This document shows, in pieces, positions 13,646 through 26,000 of a DNA stretch of 64,000 nt (its first letter is position 1; each line of letters opens with the position of its first letter). The translations under genes and the position numbers were made by a program. The notes below the pieces were generated by a model. The model was not told the origin of the DNA, made no database searches, and saw nothing but the letters and a program-made list of their open reading frames with translations. The stretch comes from Rallus limicola. Taxonomy: Eukaryota; Chordata; Aves; Gruiformes; Rallidae. The DNA lies in assembly GCA_022605955.1 (NCBI GenBank), contig JAKCOZ010000007.1, positions 14,265,501-14,329,500 of the forward strand, in the 5' to 3' direction.

Positions 13646-13711
13646 GAAGAGAGTGACAGAGCACTGGAACAGGCTGCCCAGAGAGGTTGTGGAGTCTCCT
13701 TCTCTGGAGAT
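13646..13711 (+). mobile_element. Middle CR1 of nest, left part
   Basis: Opposite orientation to its surroundings: GTGACAGAGCACTGGAACAG and GGCTGCCCAGAGAGGTTGTG are the sense version of the CR1 ORF2 tail. It stops at GGAGAT, and its continuation is found 535 bp later at 14247. The possible target duplication ATAT flanks the whole middle element (13642-13645 and 14369-14372). Confidence 0.82.
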
Positions 13712-14246
13712 CACAGAATCACAGAATCTTAGGGGTTGGAAGGGACCTCAAGAGATCATCGGGTCCAACCCCCCTGCCAAAGCAGGCTCCCTATCTCATA
13801 TTGCATAGATAGGCATCCAGACGAGACTTGAATATCTCCAGAGAAGGAGACTCCACCACCTCCCTGGGCAGCCTATTCCACTGCTCTGTCACCCTCACTG
13901 TGAAAAAGTTCATCCGCATGTTGGTGCGGAACTTCCTATGCTCCAGCTTGCAGCCATTGCCCCTAGTCCTGTCCCCACAGACCACTGAAAATGGGCTGGC
14001 CAATTCCCCCTGCATCCCAAGTCTAAGATATTTATAAACACTAATTAGGTCCCCCTTAAGTCTTCTTTTCTCCAGGCTGAACAGACCCAGCTCACTCAGC
14101 CTTTCCTCATAGGGGAGATGTTCCAGGCCCCTAATCATCTTTGTTGCCCTTCTCTGGACTCTCTCCAGAAGGTCCCTGTCTTTTTTATACCAGGGAGCCC
14201 AGAACTGGACACAGTACTCCAGGTGGGGCCTGACCAACGCAGAGAT
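13712..14246 (-). mobile_element. Innermost CR1 of nest
   Basis: Starts with the reversed tail CACAGAATCACAGAATCTTA and a TTGGAAGGGACCTCAAGAG block, and ends in the GGTGGGGCCTGACCAACGCA block. The minus-strand frame at 13791-14237 stays open for 148 codons with [20 protein letters not shown] and [19 protein letters not shown], so it is the youngest layer. GAGAT occurs at both junctions (13707-13711 and 14242-14246), consistent with a 5-bp target duplication. Confidence 0.88.
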
Positions 14247-14368
14247 GTTGAAACCCTGCCTGGATATGTTCCTGTGTGATTTAGTCTAGGTGATTCTGCT
14301 CTGGCAGGGGGTTGGACTAGATCATCTTTCGACGTTCCTTCCAATTCCTAACATTCTGTGATTCTGTG
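14247..14368 (+). mobile_element. Middle CR1 of nest, right part with 3' tail
   Basis: Continues the plus-strand element: GTTGAAACCCTGCCTGGATA, then GGGGGTTGGACTAGATCATC, then the terminal octamer repeat (ATTCTGTG twice) at 14353-14368. Joined to 13646-13711 it reads as an uninterrupted CR1 3' end. Confidence 0.85.
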
Positions 14369-14372
14369 ATAT

Positions 14373-15130
14373 TCAAATGGCTATTGACCGACTTCTCCAG
14401 GTCCTTTTCCACTTGGCAGTCTTCCAGCCACACTTCCCTAAGCCTTCAGCATTGCATGAGTGGCTGTGACACAAGTGCAGGATCCGGCACATAGCCTCAT
14501 ACAGTTGGCGTTAGCCCAGTGACCCAGCCTGTCCAGACAGGCCTTTCTACCCTTCAGCAGATCAACGCTCCCACACAATTTGATGTCTGCAAACTTACTG
14601 AGGGTGCACTTGATCCCCTTGTCCAGATCATTGATAAAAATATTAAACAGAACTGGCCCGAGCTCTGAGCCCTGGGGAATACTGCTTGTGACTGTCTGCC
14701 AACTGGATTTAACTGCATTCACCACAACTCTCTGTGCCTGGCCATCCAGCCAGTTTTTTACACAGCAAAGAGTATGGCTGCCCAAGCCATGGGCAGCCAG
14801 TTTCTCCAGGAGAATGCCGGGGGAAATGATGTTAAAGGCTTTACTAAAGTCCAGGCAGGCAACATCCACAGCCTTTCCCTCATCCTTTAAGTGTGCCAAC
14901 TTGTCATAGAAGGAGATCATGTTGGTCAAGCAGGACCTGCTTTTCATGAACCCGTGCTGACTAGGCCTGATTGCCTGGTTATCCTGTACATGTGTGATGT
15001 CACTCAGGATGATTTGCTCCTTAACCTTCCCTGACAGTGAGGTCAGACTGACAGGCCTGTATTTTCTCAGATCCTCCTTCCAGCCCTTCTTGTAGATGTG
15101 TGTCCCATTTGCTAACTTCCAGTCAACTTT
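14373..15130 (-). mobile_element. Outer CR1 of nest, 5' part with reverse transcriptase remnant
   Basis: Resumes the outer element at TCAAATGGCTATTGACCGAC and runs into ORF2. It is the longest stretch of CR1 coding sequence in the window. The 5' limit is approximate: resemblance fades after the block near 15100-15130. Higher GC than the surrounding intron. Confidence 0.85.
14438..14947 (-). pseudogene. CR1 ORF2 reverse transcriptase fragment
   Basis: A 169-codon open frame within the outer CR1. It contains [20 protein letters not shown] (the LDFSKAFD-like block), [20 protein letters not shown] (the palm QGSxLGPxLF block) and FADIKLCG. In an active non-LTR reverse transcriptase the last block is FADDTKL, so a catalytic Asp is lost. 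N- and C-terminal parts are missing, so this is a dead fragment and not a host gene. Confidence 0.9.
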
Positions 15131-15763
15131 GTGAATGATGTTTCTCAGGGAGACTAAAGCAGATCGGGGAAGAGAATCTGGTTGCCTTATTTCCAGAGTG
15201 ATGCTTCATCCCTGAGACCCACCTTTTCTTTTTTGCATGGCCATTTATTGCAGTTCTGTCAGAAAGGCTGTTTCCATGTAAAATGAAATGTTACTTTTGC
15301 AGCCATGGTGGCATAATAGAGAACAGCTAGACTTAGGGTTTTGTAAGCATCTTGTTTATGAGGGCAACAAAGTCAGCTTCGCTCTACACCTTCTTACAAA
15401 ATGATCTGGCTGCAAAAGTAGATTTATAAATGCTAGCTTGTATTCAAGTCATGCAGACATTCAACGTGATTTAGTCAATGCTGGAAATGAGGAAGCCACC
15501 TCAAGATACAGTGTTTATGTCGGCAAAAAAATATTGTTAGCTCTACTGTTTTATGAGAGTATTTTCATCAGCATTTCACTGCAAGAGCAAAATCTGACAT
15601 ACGTTTGACAGGATTCCGATTGGCAAGAAGTAACAAGTTGGCAAGTCAATACCACCGAGACATCAATGTGATACCTGATCTGACAGCAAGACAAATTGTT
15701 CCAACCCCCCAAAAAAGACAACAGGAGCTGAAACTAAATTTGCAATTGTATTACATGATGTGT

Positions 15764-15805
15764 CTTCCAGAACATCATATATAGCTTCCAGAACACCATA
15801 TATAG
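15764..15805. repeat. 21-bp tandem duplication (2 copies)
   Basis: CTTCCAGAACATCATATATA plus G occurs at 15764-15784 and again at 15785-15805 with one mismatch (T to C). A local slippage or replication duplication in intron sequence, with no function evident. Confidence 0.8.
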
Positions 15806-17363
15806 GATAAACATGATTTTTTTTCTCCAACACCCATAAACAATTAGTCAGAAAAATTCAAAATTATTAGCTTGGAAGTCTTCTGTGGGTTTAACTATTT
15901 TTGAGATCTTTCATTCTCAGAAATATGCTACTAGCTGTATGTCCTTCATGGCTTACCATTAATTAAAAAAAAAAATAATCTAGTAGACAGAGGTGTTTCA
16001 TTCTCTTCCATCCTGTAGTTGAAAGCAAGCAAATACATCTCACTTGGCATTTTAGACAAATTCCATCTTAGCACATGGGCATAACTTCCTTAATTTTGTT
16101 ATTTTGTCCTGAAATAAGAGAGTGAATGCTAGGGATGAATAGGAAAGACACAAATGCAGGAATTTTTAGAGATGTTCAATGGGCCTTTATTAAATCTAAT
16201 TGAACTGCTTGCAACTAGGAACATCTCCTGGAGAAGGGCTGCAAGACTCTCTTACGTGATGGTCTCATGACCAAGAAATATCAGTGTGGCACTAGTTTGT
16301 GTCACTGCCTAGCGCAACATTTAAACAAAAGACCTGCTGTTCCCAGATCCAGAGAAAAGGAGCATTACCTTGTAGTCTTCCTTAGCAAAAAATATTGAAG
16401 GAAAAACTCTCACTCTAGGGCAGACTTGTTAACATTAACTTCCAGAAGAGACCCAATGGTCCTTTAAGCAAAAATTTTAAGCTCCTAATTTTTGGTGATT
16501 TGGACTATTGGAGAAATACTGGTGTTAATTACTTGTCAAATTTTACTTGTTGGCTTTTTATTGTAATGCTAAAGAGTGCAAAATTGGTATAACAGTAAAA
16601 TAAACCTATTTTTTTCTTCCTTTTTCCTCTGTGATTTTTTCCCCAATACCATGAGCTTTCAAAAACATCCCTTAAAATGAAGGTGGTTAACCCTGCTTTT
16701 GTGCTTACGTTACTGCCATCAGTAGTACTCAGAAAAAAACCCAACTTCTGCAGTTCAAAACAAAGTGGCTCTTATTTCAGGACTGCAGTATTTGATGTGA
16801 CATAGTCATGTTTTATTGTTTAAATTTGCTGTAGTTTGGCATCAGCACTTACAGAAACAGTTAACCCTGACACCAATGCACATAAAAATAGAAGACAAAG
16901 GGAAAGTGGGCCATAGCAGACTGATAAGTGGTAGGAATAGTTAATAGGGTTCTGCTGATGATAACAGTGTGCACTGCAAAATATATTACTTAATGTGGCA
17001 ATGACTGAAGTTACTTCTGCTTGTTGAAGTATTTGTCTGGAAACAGATTTACATCATAACGCTACAAACTGAATTCTGTCAAGAAATGTAAAACCAGACT
17101 GAATTGCTTCAGCCCTTTAGTCACTTTAAATAATACGGTACTGAAGTCAGTGAAGTTATGCTTGCAGACTACAAGTTTTTGCTTGATTGCTCTGGGTTTC
17201 GTTGTTTATTAAAGCTTCATTTTCTAAAAAAACCCACACCCTGTTACTCTAGCTTATGTTAGCTGTACATTTAGCTTGCGTGCCCAATGTAAGATGGGTT
17301 GCTAAAAGACAATGTCACAATTTGTTATTAAAATCTGAAATCTATTTTTGTTTATTATTACAG

Positions 17364-17589
17364 ATTAATCTGAGAGATCTTGGACAGCTATTTAAAATCC
17401 GTATTGGCCATGACAACACTGGAAGTGATCCCAGCTGGTACCTGGAGAGAGTCAGACTTGAAAGGCTATTCCCTCTTCCTGATGAAGAGATTTCTCTCCC
17501 CATAGAGTGCTGGCTTGCAGAAGACAAGGGTGAAGGTGATACGTGGAGAGAAGTGGCAATAAGAAACCCTGCAAAAGAGCTTTTACCAT
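17364..17589 (+). CDS. LOXHD1-like: Exon 4: C-terminal half of PLAT B
   Basis: A 226-nt exon after TTATTACAG and before GTAAGTG: 75 codons plus one base. It starts INLRDLGQLFKIRIGHDNTG, matching the PLAT core 'DLGxLxKIRIGHDNxG'. It continues PSWYLERVRLERL (the WFLDKV strand), then LPIECWLAEDKGEGDTWREV, the RWLxxDxDDGxxxREL strand. Length and motif order are those of a complete, well preserved second half-domain. It ends in phase 1 at ELLP, giving a Leu codon with the next exon. The phase-0 junction with exon 3 is exact. Confidence 0.93.
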
Positions 17590-18631
17590 GTAAGTGCTCG
17601 TTATTTTAGATCGTGTGTTCGGTAGCCATATCCTGTGAGTATGTGACAGCTTTTCACATTTCTTCCAGGGCAGACTGCCCAAAAGCCAGCGTAACCATGA
17701 AACGATTCCTTCCAGATGCTCTCTAGTTCCACAGAAATGGAAAGTGCTCATTTTAACCCACAGCTTTCCTCTCCAAAATCAGAATAATAGCTGTGGCCAG
17801 GGCATCTTTCTCCTATACAATTACCGGCCTCTTAGTGTACCCCTAAATTGTTGACAAATTGTACTCTTTAGAGCAACACATCAGGCAGGAAATCAAGGAA
17901 TTATCAAGGTATGTAATGTCATGTGACAGCCAGGGCAAAACTTCCTTTCAGGAAGTTTTGTATCACCCTTTATTGTGTTGCATAAAATATTATTTACCAG
18001 AAATCCTTGATCTGAATCATCACACGTGTTTTCCAAATGAGACTTAAGTCATAGCTATTCATATAGAAATTGTTACCTGCAGGGTGGCTTTTTGGTGCTA
18101 AAGTTTGCCGCAGATTTGACGCACTTTGTTCTCTTCAAGGGAAGTGGAAAATGGCCCATTATATAAAGTTATTATTTAAAAAGTCCTGGACCTCTACAAA
18201 GGAATAGCTATAATAATTTAGTCCTTTTTTATTTTTTTAAAAAATAGAATTCTCTTTACATTAACAGAATAACAGCGATGCAACATACTCTGACGGTAGT
18301 GGGACTTAATATAGATTGGTGCTATCATTCAAGCAAACTCTATTCAAAATGAAGCAGTTAATATTGCAAGGAATCAGTGATTCAACATAAAAAAGGGTCA
18401 TCATACGCTTAGTGACAATCAAATAATTTCAGAAGAAAATATCAAACAAGTGAAAAGCCTCAATTCAAAAGAATAGAATTATTTTTAAAAACCCATCAAG
18501 ACTGGTGATATATGAATGTTTTCCATGGGTTTTAAGGCCAAAGGAGATTACTAGATTACTGATCTGTTACAAAGGCCAGAAGATACTGTGAAACACATAT
18601 GTGCTAGCTTACATTTCCCCTCTTTCCTTTC

Positions 18632-18657
18632 TTTTTTTTTTTTTTTTTTTTTTTTTT
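18632..18657. repeat. Homopolymer T26
   Basis: Twenty-six uninterrupted T residues following a C/T-rich stretch. Probably length-variable. On the minus strand it is a poly(A) run, but no retroposed sequence is recognisable beside it. Confidence 0.95.
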
Positions 18658-20399
18658 AATTGTTCTGTAAAGTGTTTAGTGACTTCAGTAAGAGATTTCA
18701 AAACCTGGGACTGAATAGGATGAAACAGGCCTTATGGTCAGTAACAAATACCACAATACCAGATGCCATTTCTTACACTGATCTAAATACCATATACTGG
18801 CACAATAGAAAAAATAGTGCAAAAGCTAATTATGTTGTATGAACAAATAAATCAACATCAATAACTGAAATCTGCAATATGCAGCATGAAATAGCTATTT
18901 ATATAATATTCTAGGAGGTCCTTTCCATTTATGTAACTTGCATGTGAAAAAACAGGTCAGTTCTATCAAAGTTGGGAATATGTATAAAATAGCATTATTT
19001 AGTTACTTTTAAATCATTGTATGACTGTATCTTTCCTTGCTTTTTCAGAAACATCTTTATTTAAATATATGCATCAACTTTGTAAGAAAAGATACATTAT
19101 AAAGTATTTTGAAATTTCATTAAATTATAAGTTTTACAAATTAATTATTGAGTTTAGGAACATTGAAATTTAATATCAATATAAACTCTGCAAGGCCTCC
19201 CAATGATTTCCTATTTAGTTTCTCAAGAATAAGCAAATGAAATGCTATTTGCATTGCCCATTTGAAAGCTAATTGCTTACAAGCACTGGACAAAACACAT
19301 CAAGTCAGTCTCTGCCAGAACAAATGATGTACTACTTATTACTTTAAAATAATTGATACGATTTATTTGTTTGTAACCTGTCCTTTCAATTCAATCTGGT
19401 ATCTTCTACCAGCATTACACTCAGTGTAATCTTTGATCAAATATAAGCCAGAAAGCACAGGTTTTAAAATTGCTGCTCTTTAACACTTTGTTACTCAATT
19501 TAATTCTTAAAAGAAACAGTAATTTTTTGCTTATCCTTTTCCTCCCTTTCTCCAGCCACACTCTATTGTGCACCCAAAAGGGGGGCAAAATGTTGAAGCT
19601 GATTTTTCATTCCTTGTCTTTCTTTTTTTCTAGCTTCTCTTCTTTAAATCTTATTTCTTCATTCTCTCAGCTTTTCTTTACCTTCCTCTCTGAGACCCCT
19701 TCTTTTGCATCCAAATTTGTCACCTTGGTAACCACCCTTAGTTTTTCTGACTGTCCCTCAGCCACTGCCAATAGCTGATACTAATCTGGTCCCCTACTCC
19801 AAGAGATGCTTTCAGTTCTCTCTCAATCTCTCCACCCTACCAGTCTCAACTTTCATACATAACTCAGGTTTCTTAGGCCTTCAATGTATGTTTGCCTTTG
19901 TCTTTGTTCTTTCCTTATTTTTTCCCCCTATTGCCAAGGCTTCTAGGTCTGTGGATCCTTTTCCTCTTCCTATTCCATCCTCAATTCTGCTTTTCCAGGC
20001 CTGGAGATTTAAAAAACTTCACCTGATCTGCCTATTTAACTTGTCCCTGATCTGAGTGTGGTGTAGAATGGAATGAACCTTGGAGATCTGTTCCGATCAT
20101 TTTTATCAGTGATTCTTCTACCCAATCTCACTTTTTCTCTGGAAATTCCATATTTTGTTTTTATTTTACCAAACTATAAAAGTATTGTACTGTTTATATG
20201 TTGCTGTTGCTGGCTTGGTTTCGTCTCCTAATTACATCGTGATGTGCAAAATCAAAGAATTCTTTTTTCAACTAATTTCTAAGTGATTAGCATTGGAAAT
20301 TAGTGTTCATGTCTTGAACTGGGAAAATCTTAAATGTCACTTAATGAAAATAAGCTAGGAGCTTTAGTTTGAATGTTTTTGACTTGGCTTTCTAACATT

Positions 20400-21100
20400 G
20401 TGACAGCACAGGAGTGTTAGGGGACTCAGACCAGACCTGGCAGCCCCACAGCTGCATGACCCTAGGTCTAATCTGGGGCAAGGCTGAGCACACAGAGGGG
20501 GCACATGCATATACCACATATATTATATACATGTATATGTGGCCAGCTGCACAGATAACCCAGACACACAGAGCAGTCACACTGACAGCACTAGCAGCCT
20601 CATTCCACTTCCCTCTTTGGCTGAGCAGGATGGAGGTCTGCTAGTGGGAATATATATGTGTGTGCTTATGTATAAGGTAGATGCCCCAACAGCTGGGCTC
20701 ACACACTCTGTCTGTCACCTGGACATATGAGCCCCCGAGGGTGTAGCCATGCTCCAGTTGCCTCTACAGACCATCTCATGCACAGACATGTCTCACACTT
20801 AGAGACACACACAGGTGTCATGCCTAGAGACATGCCTATACCCTGTGGCATCTCTGACAGCTGGTTGGGACTCCACTAGTCCAACAGTCAGCTGCTCACT
20901 CACATGATCTCACCCTTAGAGACATGAGTCCCTGACCCCTGGTCCCAGGCTGGTCCCAGATGATTTCACTCCCTCTAGTCTCTCCAGTTGCTGTTAAGCA
21001 GGACCCCAGCAGGGTCCCAATCCATTTGCTGGCCTTCAGAGCCCATATCCAAACATACAAATACACAGAGAGTCTTTCACCCAGGAAAAGAGTTAGAAAG
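20400..21100. repeat. Unclassified interspersed repeat, copy 1 (LTR-like?)
   Basis: A GC-richer block in AT-rich intron, related to the block at about 31551-32060. Shared ordered segments are GGCTGAG, a TATATATG-rich patch, (T/G)G(A/C)CCAGC..CACAGAT, CAGACAGCACnAG-like, GATCAGAATG/GAGCAGGATG and CACCTGGACATA. The ends are not clear and could extend to about 21360, where a CR1 begins. Size and base composition would suit a solo LTR, but no primer site, polyprotein or clean TG...CA ends were found, so the class is inference. Confidence 0.5.
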
Positions 21101-21365
21101 CGAATTAATTAGAAAATGGGACAGACTGCACTGATCAGGTGCAGGACACAGTCAGACAACCATACTAAGCAGAAAGCTATTGTATCCCACCCTTTTGATC
21201 CACTGATCTCTCCCTTTCCCCACACTTCATCCCCAAATCCCTTAGATCTCTCCTTTTCTATGTCTTTAGATCCTCCCCTAAGCATCCCACAGTAAGTACT
21301 GTGCAATTCCGAATTACTCTTCCCGTGTCCCATATTGTGTTCTATACCCCCAGGCAGCAAATCCC

Positions 21366-21810
21366 AGAGATCATCAGGTCCAACCCCCGTGCCAAAGCAG
21401 GCTCCCTAGGACATATCACTCAGATAGGCGTCCATATGGGTCTTGAATATCTCCAGCGATGGAGACTCCACCACCTCCCTGGGCAGCCTGTCCCAGGGCT
21501 CTGTCACCCTCACTGTATACAAGTTCTTCCACACGTTGGTGAGGAACTTCCTGTGCTCCAACTTGCAGCCATTGCCCCTGTCTCCACAGACCACTGAAAA
21601 GGGGCTGGCTAATTCCCCCTGCATCCAATACTTAAGATATTTATAAACATTGATTAGGGCACGTCCTCAGCCTTCTTTTCTCCAGGCTGAACAGCCCCAG
21701 CTCACTCAGCCTTTCCTCGTAGGGGAGATGTTCCAGGCCCTTAATCATCTTCGTAGCCCTTCTCTGGACTCTCTCAAGGAGGTCCCTGTCTTTTTTATAC
21801 CAGGGAGCCC
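21366..21810 (-). mobile_element. CR1 LINE fragment lacking the 3' octamer tail
   Basis: Reads AGATCATCAGGTCCAACCCC then the same blocks as the innermost nested CR1 at 13712. The minus-strand frame gives [20 protein letters not shown]. The reversed tail and the TTGGAAGGGACC block normally in front are missing, so its 3' end was lost or it sits on a breakpoint. It ends at CAGGGAGCCC near 21810. Confidence 0.88.
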
Positions 21811-22456
21811 TATGTAATGTATTTCATGCCTGGACACTGGGACTGAGACTTTCCTGGGACAGACTTTGCAGGTGCAAGGAGAGGGTGACAACAGGGGTTC
21901 CCACCTGCCCTTGTAACCCAGCCAACCCTGGCTCCTCTGATGGGCCTGGAGGAAGTCAGAGCAAGGTTTTATTTAGGCTCACCACTGCCAATGTCTGCCT
22001 ATGCTCCTTTGTAGAAGTGCAGAACACCTTTATCACACCAACAAACATGAATTGCCTTCAGATATGGCTTAAGATTTCATCTAAAGGGGTGCATAATACA
22101 CAAAGTGTGGAATTTTCTTACTGTTCTGTTTAGGCAAACATAAGCTTCAAATGAGAATAGAAATAGTGACTTCTGCCCTGTACTTTCTCGCATAATTGAA
22201 GGAATATCTGTATTGATTTGAGATAAAAGACAAACATTGAGGCTGAGGCAGGAAAAATTCTACCTCAAAAGATTTAGATTTCTTTTCCACTTCGAGAAAC
22301 ATGCAAGCAAATACAGAAAAGTTATAATGTGCTCACACACTGAAAGAATGGGAAAGGTGACCAAAACAAATATCAATGACTCAAGAATTATCTACATACA
22401 ATTTGCATCTCTGTTTTGATACTTGGAGGCACCAACTACTTGTTGCAGAGTTAACA

Positions 22457-23098
22457 AGAGAGGGGGCAGCTACAGCTACTCTGGGCAACCTGTGCCAGGG
22501 CCTCACCAGAGAAGATTTTTTTCATTACTTCTAATCTAAACCTACCCTTTTTTAGTTTAAACCCATTACCCCTCATCCTATTGCTCCGGGTCCTTGTAAA
22601 CAGTGCCTCTCCTGCTTTCCTGTAGGCCCCTTCAGGTACTGGTAGCGTGTACTAAAGTGTCCCCAGAGCCTTCTCTTCTCCAGGCTGAAAAAGCCCAGCT
22701 CTCTCAGCCTGTCTATACAAGAGAGGTACTCCAGCTCTCTGACCATCTTTTTGGTCCTTCTCTGGACTTGCTCCAACAGCTCCATGTCTGTCTTGTACTG
22801 GGGACCCCAGAGCTGGATACAGTACTCCAGGTGGGGGTCTCAGGAGACCAGAGGGACAGAATCACCTCCCTTGACCTTCTGTCATGCTGCTTTTGATGCA
22901 GCCCAGGATACAGTTGGCTTTCTGGGCTGTAACCGCAAATTGCTGGGTCAGGTTGAGCTTCTTATCCACTAACAGCCCCCAGTTCTTCTTCTTAGGGCTG
23001 CCCTCAATCCTTTCTATGTCCAGCCTATATTTCTGCTTGGGATTGCCTGGACCTTGCACTTGGCCTTGTTGAACTTCATGAGGTTCACATGGGCATGT
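22457..23098 (-). mobile_element. CR1 LINE fragment
   Basis: Starts inside the element with AGAGGGGGCAGCTACAGC (the reversed 'AGCTGTAGCTGTCCCCTCTC' block). It runs to CTTGGCCTTGTTGAACTTCA near 23080. Minus-strand frames include [20 protein letters not shown]. It lacks the terminal 3' UTR and tail. It is the same subfamily as the plus-strand copy at about 36803-37742. Confidence 0.9.
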
Positions 23099-26000
23099 CT
23101 TCTCAAATAATATATGTATTGCTTCTGAGGAAGGTAGTACATCTTAACCAATATAAAACATTACTCCTTTTTAGCCTTAATGCTACACCAATTTGTAACT
23201 TTACCCTTCTGTCATGGCAAAATGCCAGATACTATTTGTGCAAAGTGGGTAGTAAATATCGAATGATGTAACCATGTGACAGAGATTCAATCTTACTGTT
23301 TAACAAACCAAACCGAAATGACCGCTTCATTTAAGCAGGCACGTCATATGGAAAAAAAGGCAGAACCTTTTTATTACTGTGTAATATCTTGGATCAGTGT
23401 CATTAAGGGAGGACTGAGTAGAAAATGTTTGACAATTTTAATGTTGTATAGCGTTTACCATCTCTCTAGGTTTTGTGTTCTTTGGCCAATTTGTCTGTTT
23501 ACACTAGCAGCCTGACGGGAGTGGATTTGCACAGTGAAGCAGTTGGTGCTAAAAATGCAATGAGTTAAAGCTCCAATGTCCTCTTTATGTGCGTTTAGAG
23601 GGAAGTTACTCTGGGCTTGATCTAGTCTGTTCCCACAGACTGACTGCCAATTTGTGGCAAGTTCGTCATCATTGTGTTCCTGGAACATATACTCTGGTTT
23701 AGTTTCATCCAAAAAAACTCTTTATTTTTTTTCTCTAAAACCACTCCATGCTGCAAACCAGAAAGAGGTAATGTGGTCCAACAAGGGGTTTTGTTTCTTG
23801 ATTCAAGCTAATGTGCTGTTGAAGGCACACCAGTGTCATTAGGCCCAGAGAGTTGTAGTGTGGAAATAGTTCATCTAGTATACTTTGAGGAATAAGTGAT
23901 ATTTACTTTGAATTAATTTGTTCTTAACAAGAATTCTAAAATAATGACTGTAGCTTTTTTTAGTAGAATTACTTTGAAAAGTACTGCTAATGGGGCATCA
24001 GTTTATACTAAGTCAGCAGGAAAAGACCAATATTTCTGCCATGACTACTAATTTTCTTTTTACCAATAAATTAATCTTTAAATCTATTAGGATTATTTTC
24101 TTCTCCAAAACATATAAAATTATTGACTTAGTCTTTAATACAAAGCAATCTGTAATGCTTGCTTACTGATTATATTTTCCAAAGGAAAACGTCATAAGTC
24201 GGTGAATTTTATACACTACTCCTTTAGAAGGGATTTAGAGTTATATATAGGGCCTGCATATTTGGGCCAAACTGACTCATCACTGGTGAATTGATCAGGA
24301 ATATACCAACCTTCTATATTGGAAATGCTAATTAAGGTGCCCAGAATAAAAAGTCTGGAAAAAGGGTTCTCTAACTTCCATTTTGCTGCCCTTAGGGTGC
24401 CCTTAACTTACCTTTCCTTTATTGAAATAACCAGAGAAACAAAACTTCCTTTCTCTCTCCCTTTTATTCCAAGTAGTTCATATTCTTATGTTCTCAATAG
24501 ATGCCAGAAACTTGACTTGGGACTTAGAAAACCTCCTGAAGTCTCATGATAACATCTCAGGATGTAGCAGTAGTAGCATTTTTATGAACTGTGCAAATAT
24601 AAGCTTCATACTTGCACACTTGACTGCTCAGTGACTCCTATAGAATTTTTGAAACATTTGATATGGCAACTTTTTTATCATAGACATAATGCTTTAATAT
24701 TTGCTTTTCATAGAGTTCCCTACCTCTTTCCAAAAATATTTTACCTCCCCTTTTTCAACTGTTTCATCCATGCATCCATGTCTCAGAGTTTCCTGTATGA
24801 TTATAGAGCTTATCTAAAGTTACTCTGCTAGCAATTTGAACATATCAATCACTCATTTTCTCAAAGGTCATTTTCTTTTTTAGTGAGTGCCAGCTGAGAT
24901 TTTTTGCTATTTTGTATTAATTAATCCTCTTATATCCTTTATAAAAGTTATTGTGCTTTTCAAGATGTTCCTTCTATTGCATTGTCGGGTGCCACATTAG
25001 ACAGGCTGCTCATAATGCCGAAACAATATTCTCTCACTTCTGTTCAGTGGTTGGGTTTGTGATAAAATTTCAACTTTTCTTTCCTTCTTTTTCTTGTGGG
25101 CCTACCTGTCTGCTTTGTCACCCTAGTGTTCAGCTGGCATAGGTTCACTGAATCTGCATATAGCAAAATGAAATCGTTACTGCAGAATAGAGGAACAGGC
25201 CACAGAGTTCCAGGTCTCAGAGTTTTGGAACGGTTTTTCCTTTACTGCAGCAGAGCAGCCCACAATTTCAGTTGTGGCAGCAGTCTGGGCCTTAGAGTAG
25301 GTCAGTTTCTCAAAGGAAATTAAACCAGAGTCACAGAGGATGAACATATTTTCTAGGGTCTTTTTATTTCACTCCATGCACAAACCCCCTTGTTTTTTGA
25401 ACATGGCACAAACAGGCAAATTTCGCATAAGGTAACTCTTGCTCTCTCAGCAGTACATTCAAACAGAAGGTAGGTTCTCAGGATTTGGCTGTATCTGTCC
25501 ACTGTGCTCATCAAACCACCGCTGCACCTTGTCTTTCCTTTTACTCAATAGCATCATCCTTTTTGTATTTATATCTGTAGCTCAGGAGCCATTAACACTA
25601 GCACCTTTTTGTAACTGTTCTGCAATCTGGAGGAACTTCCTGATAAAGTTTGAAAAAATTGCATCCACTCAAGCTGGTACCTAAGTTTTCATTTGTACAG
25701 AAAAGGCTTAATCTCCACAATCCATTTAGCGAATGTTTATATAATTGGCCAAGCATTTCTGTGTAGTACAGTGTCCCAAATTGGTGTGTACAAGGCAATT
25801 TGGAGAATATTTTTGTTGCTTAATTTTTTCCTGTGAAATAACTTGAGTGTACGTTACAATGTAAGGGTAATGAACATTCCGTTTATTACCCTAATATAGC
25901 AGTCCGTATTGTTAATTTGCAGAAAAATTTACAGCACAAACTGGTATTTTTGTTAAGACAGTTCCTTTATAAATAATGCAGATTGTGTAGCCTAAATAAA

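Larger units (their letters stand above)
5858..17363 (+). other. 11.5-kb phase-0 intron inside PLAT B
   Basis: Runs from GTATAG to TTATTACAG. From 5858 to 12246 I see only unremarkable AT-rich sequence. CR1 fragments occupy 12247-12837 and a nested CR1 block 13053 to about 15130. A 21-bp tandem duplication sits at 15764-15805. From 15806 to the acceptor nothing further is recognised. It is the largest intron in the window. Confidence 0.65.

Noticed and set aside
13791..14237. 148-codon frame that could be called a gene
   Set aside because: It is the C-terminal part of CR1 ORF2 ([19 protein letters not shown] motifs), so it is annotated as a mobile element.
20060..20100. Possible CR1 3' tail (TAGAATGGAATGAACCTTGG)
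   Set aside because: The match is too short and is not followed by the usual CR1 3' UTR blocks.
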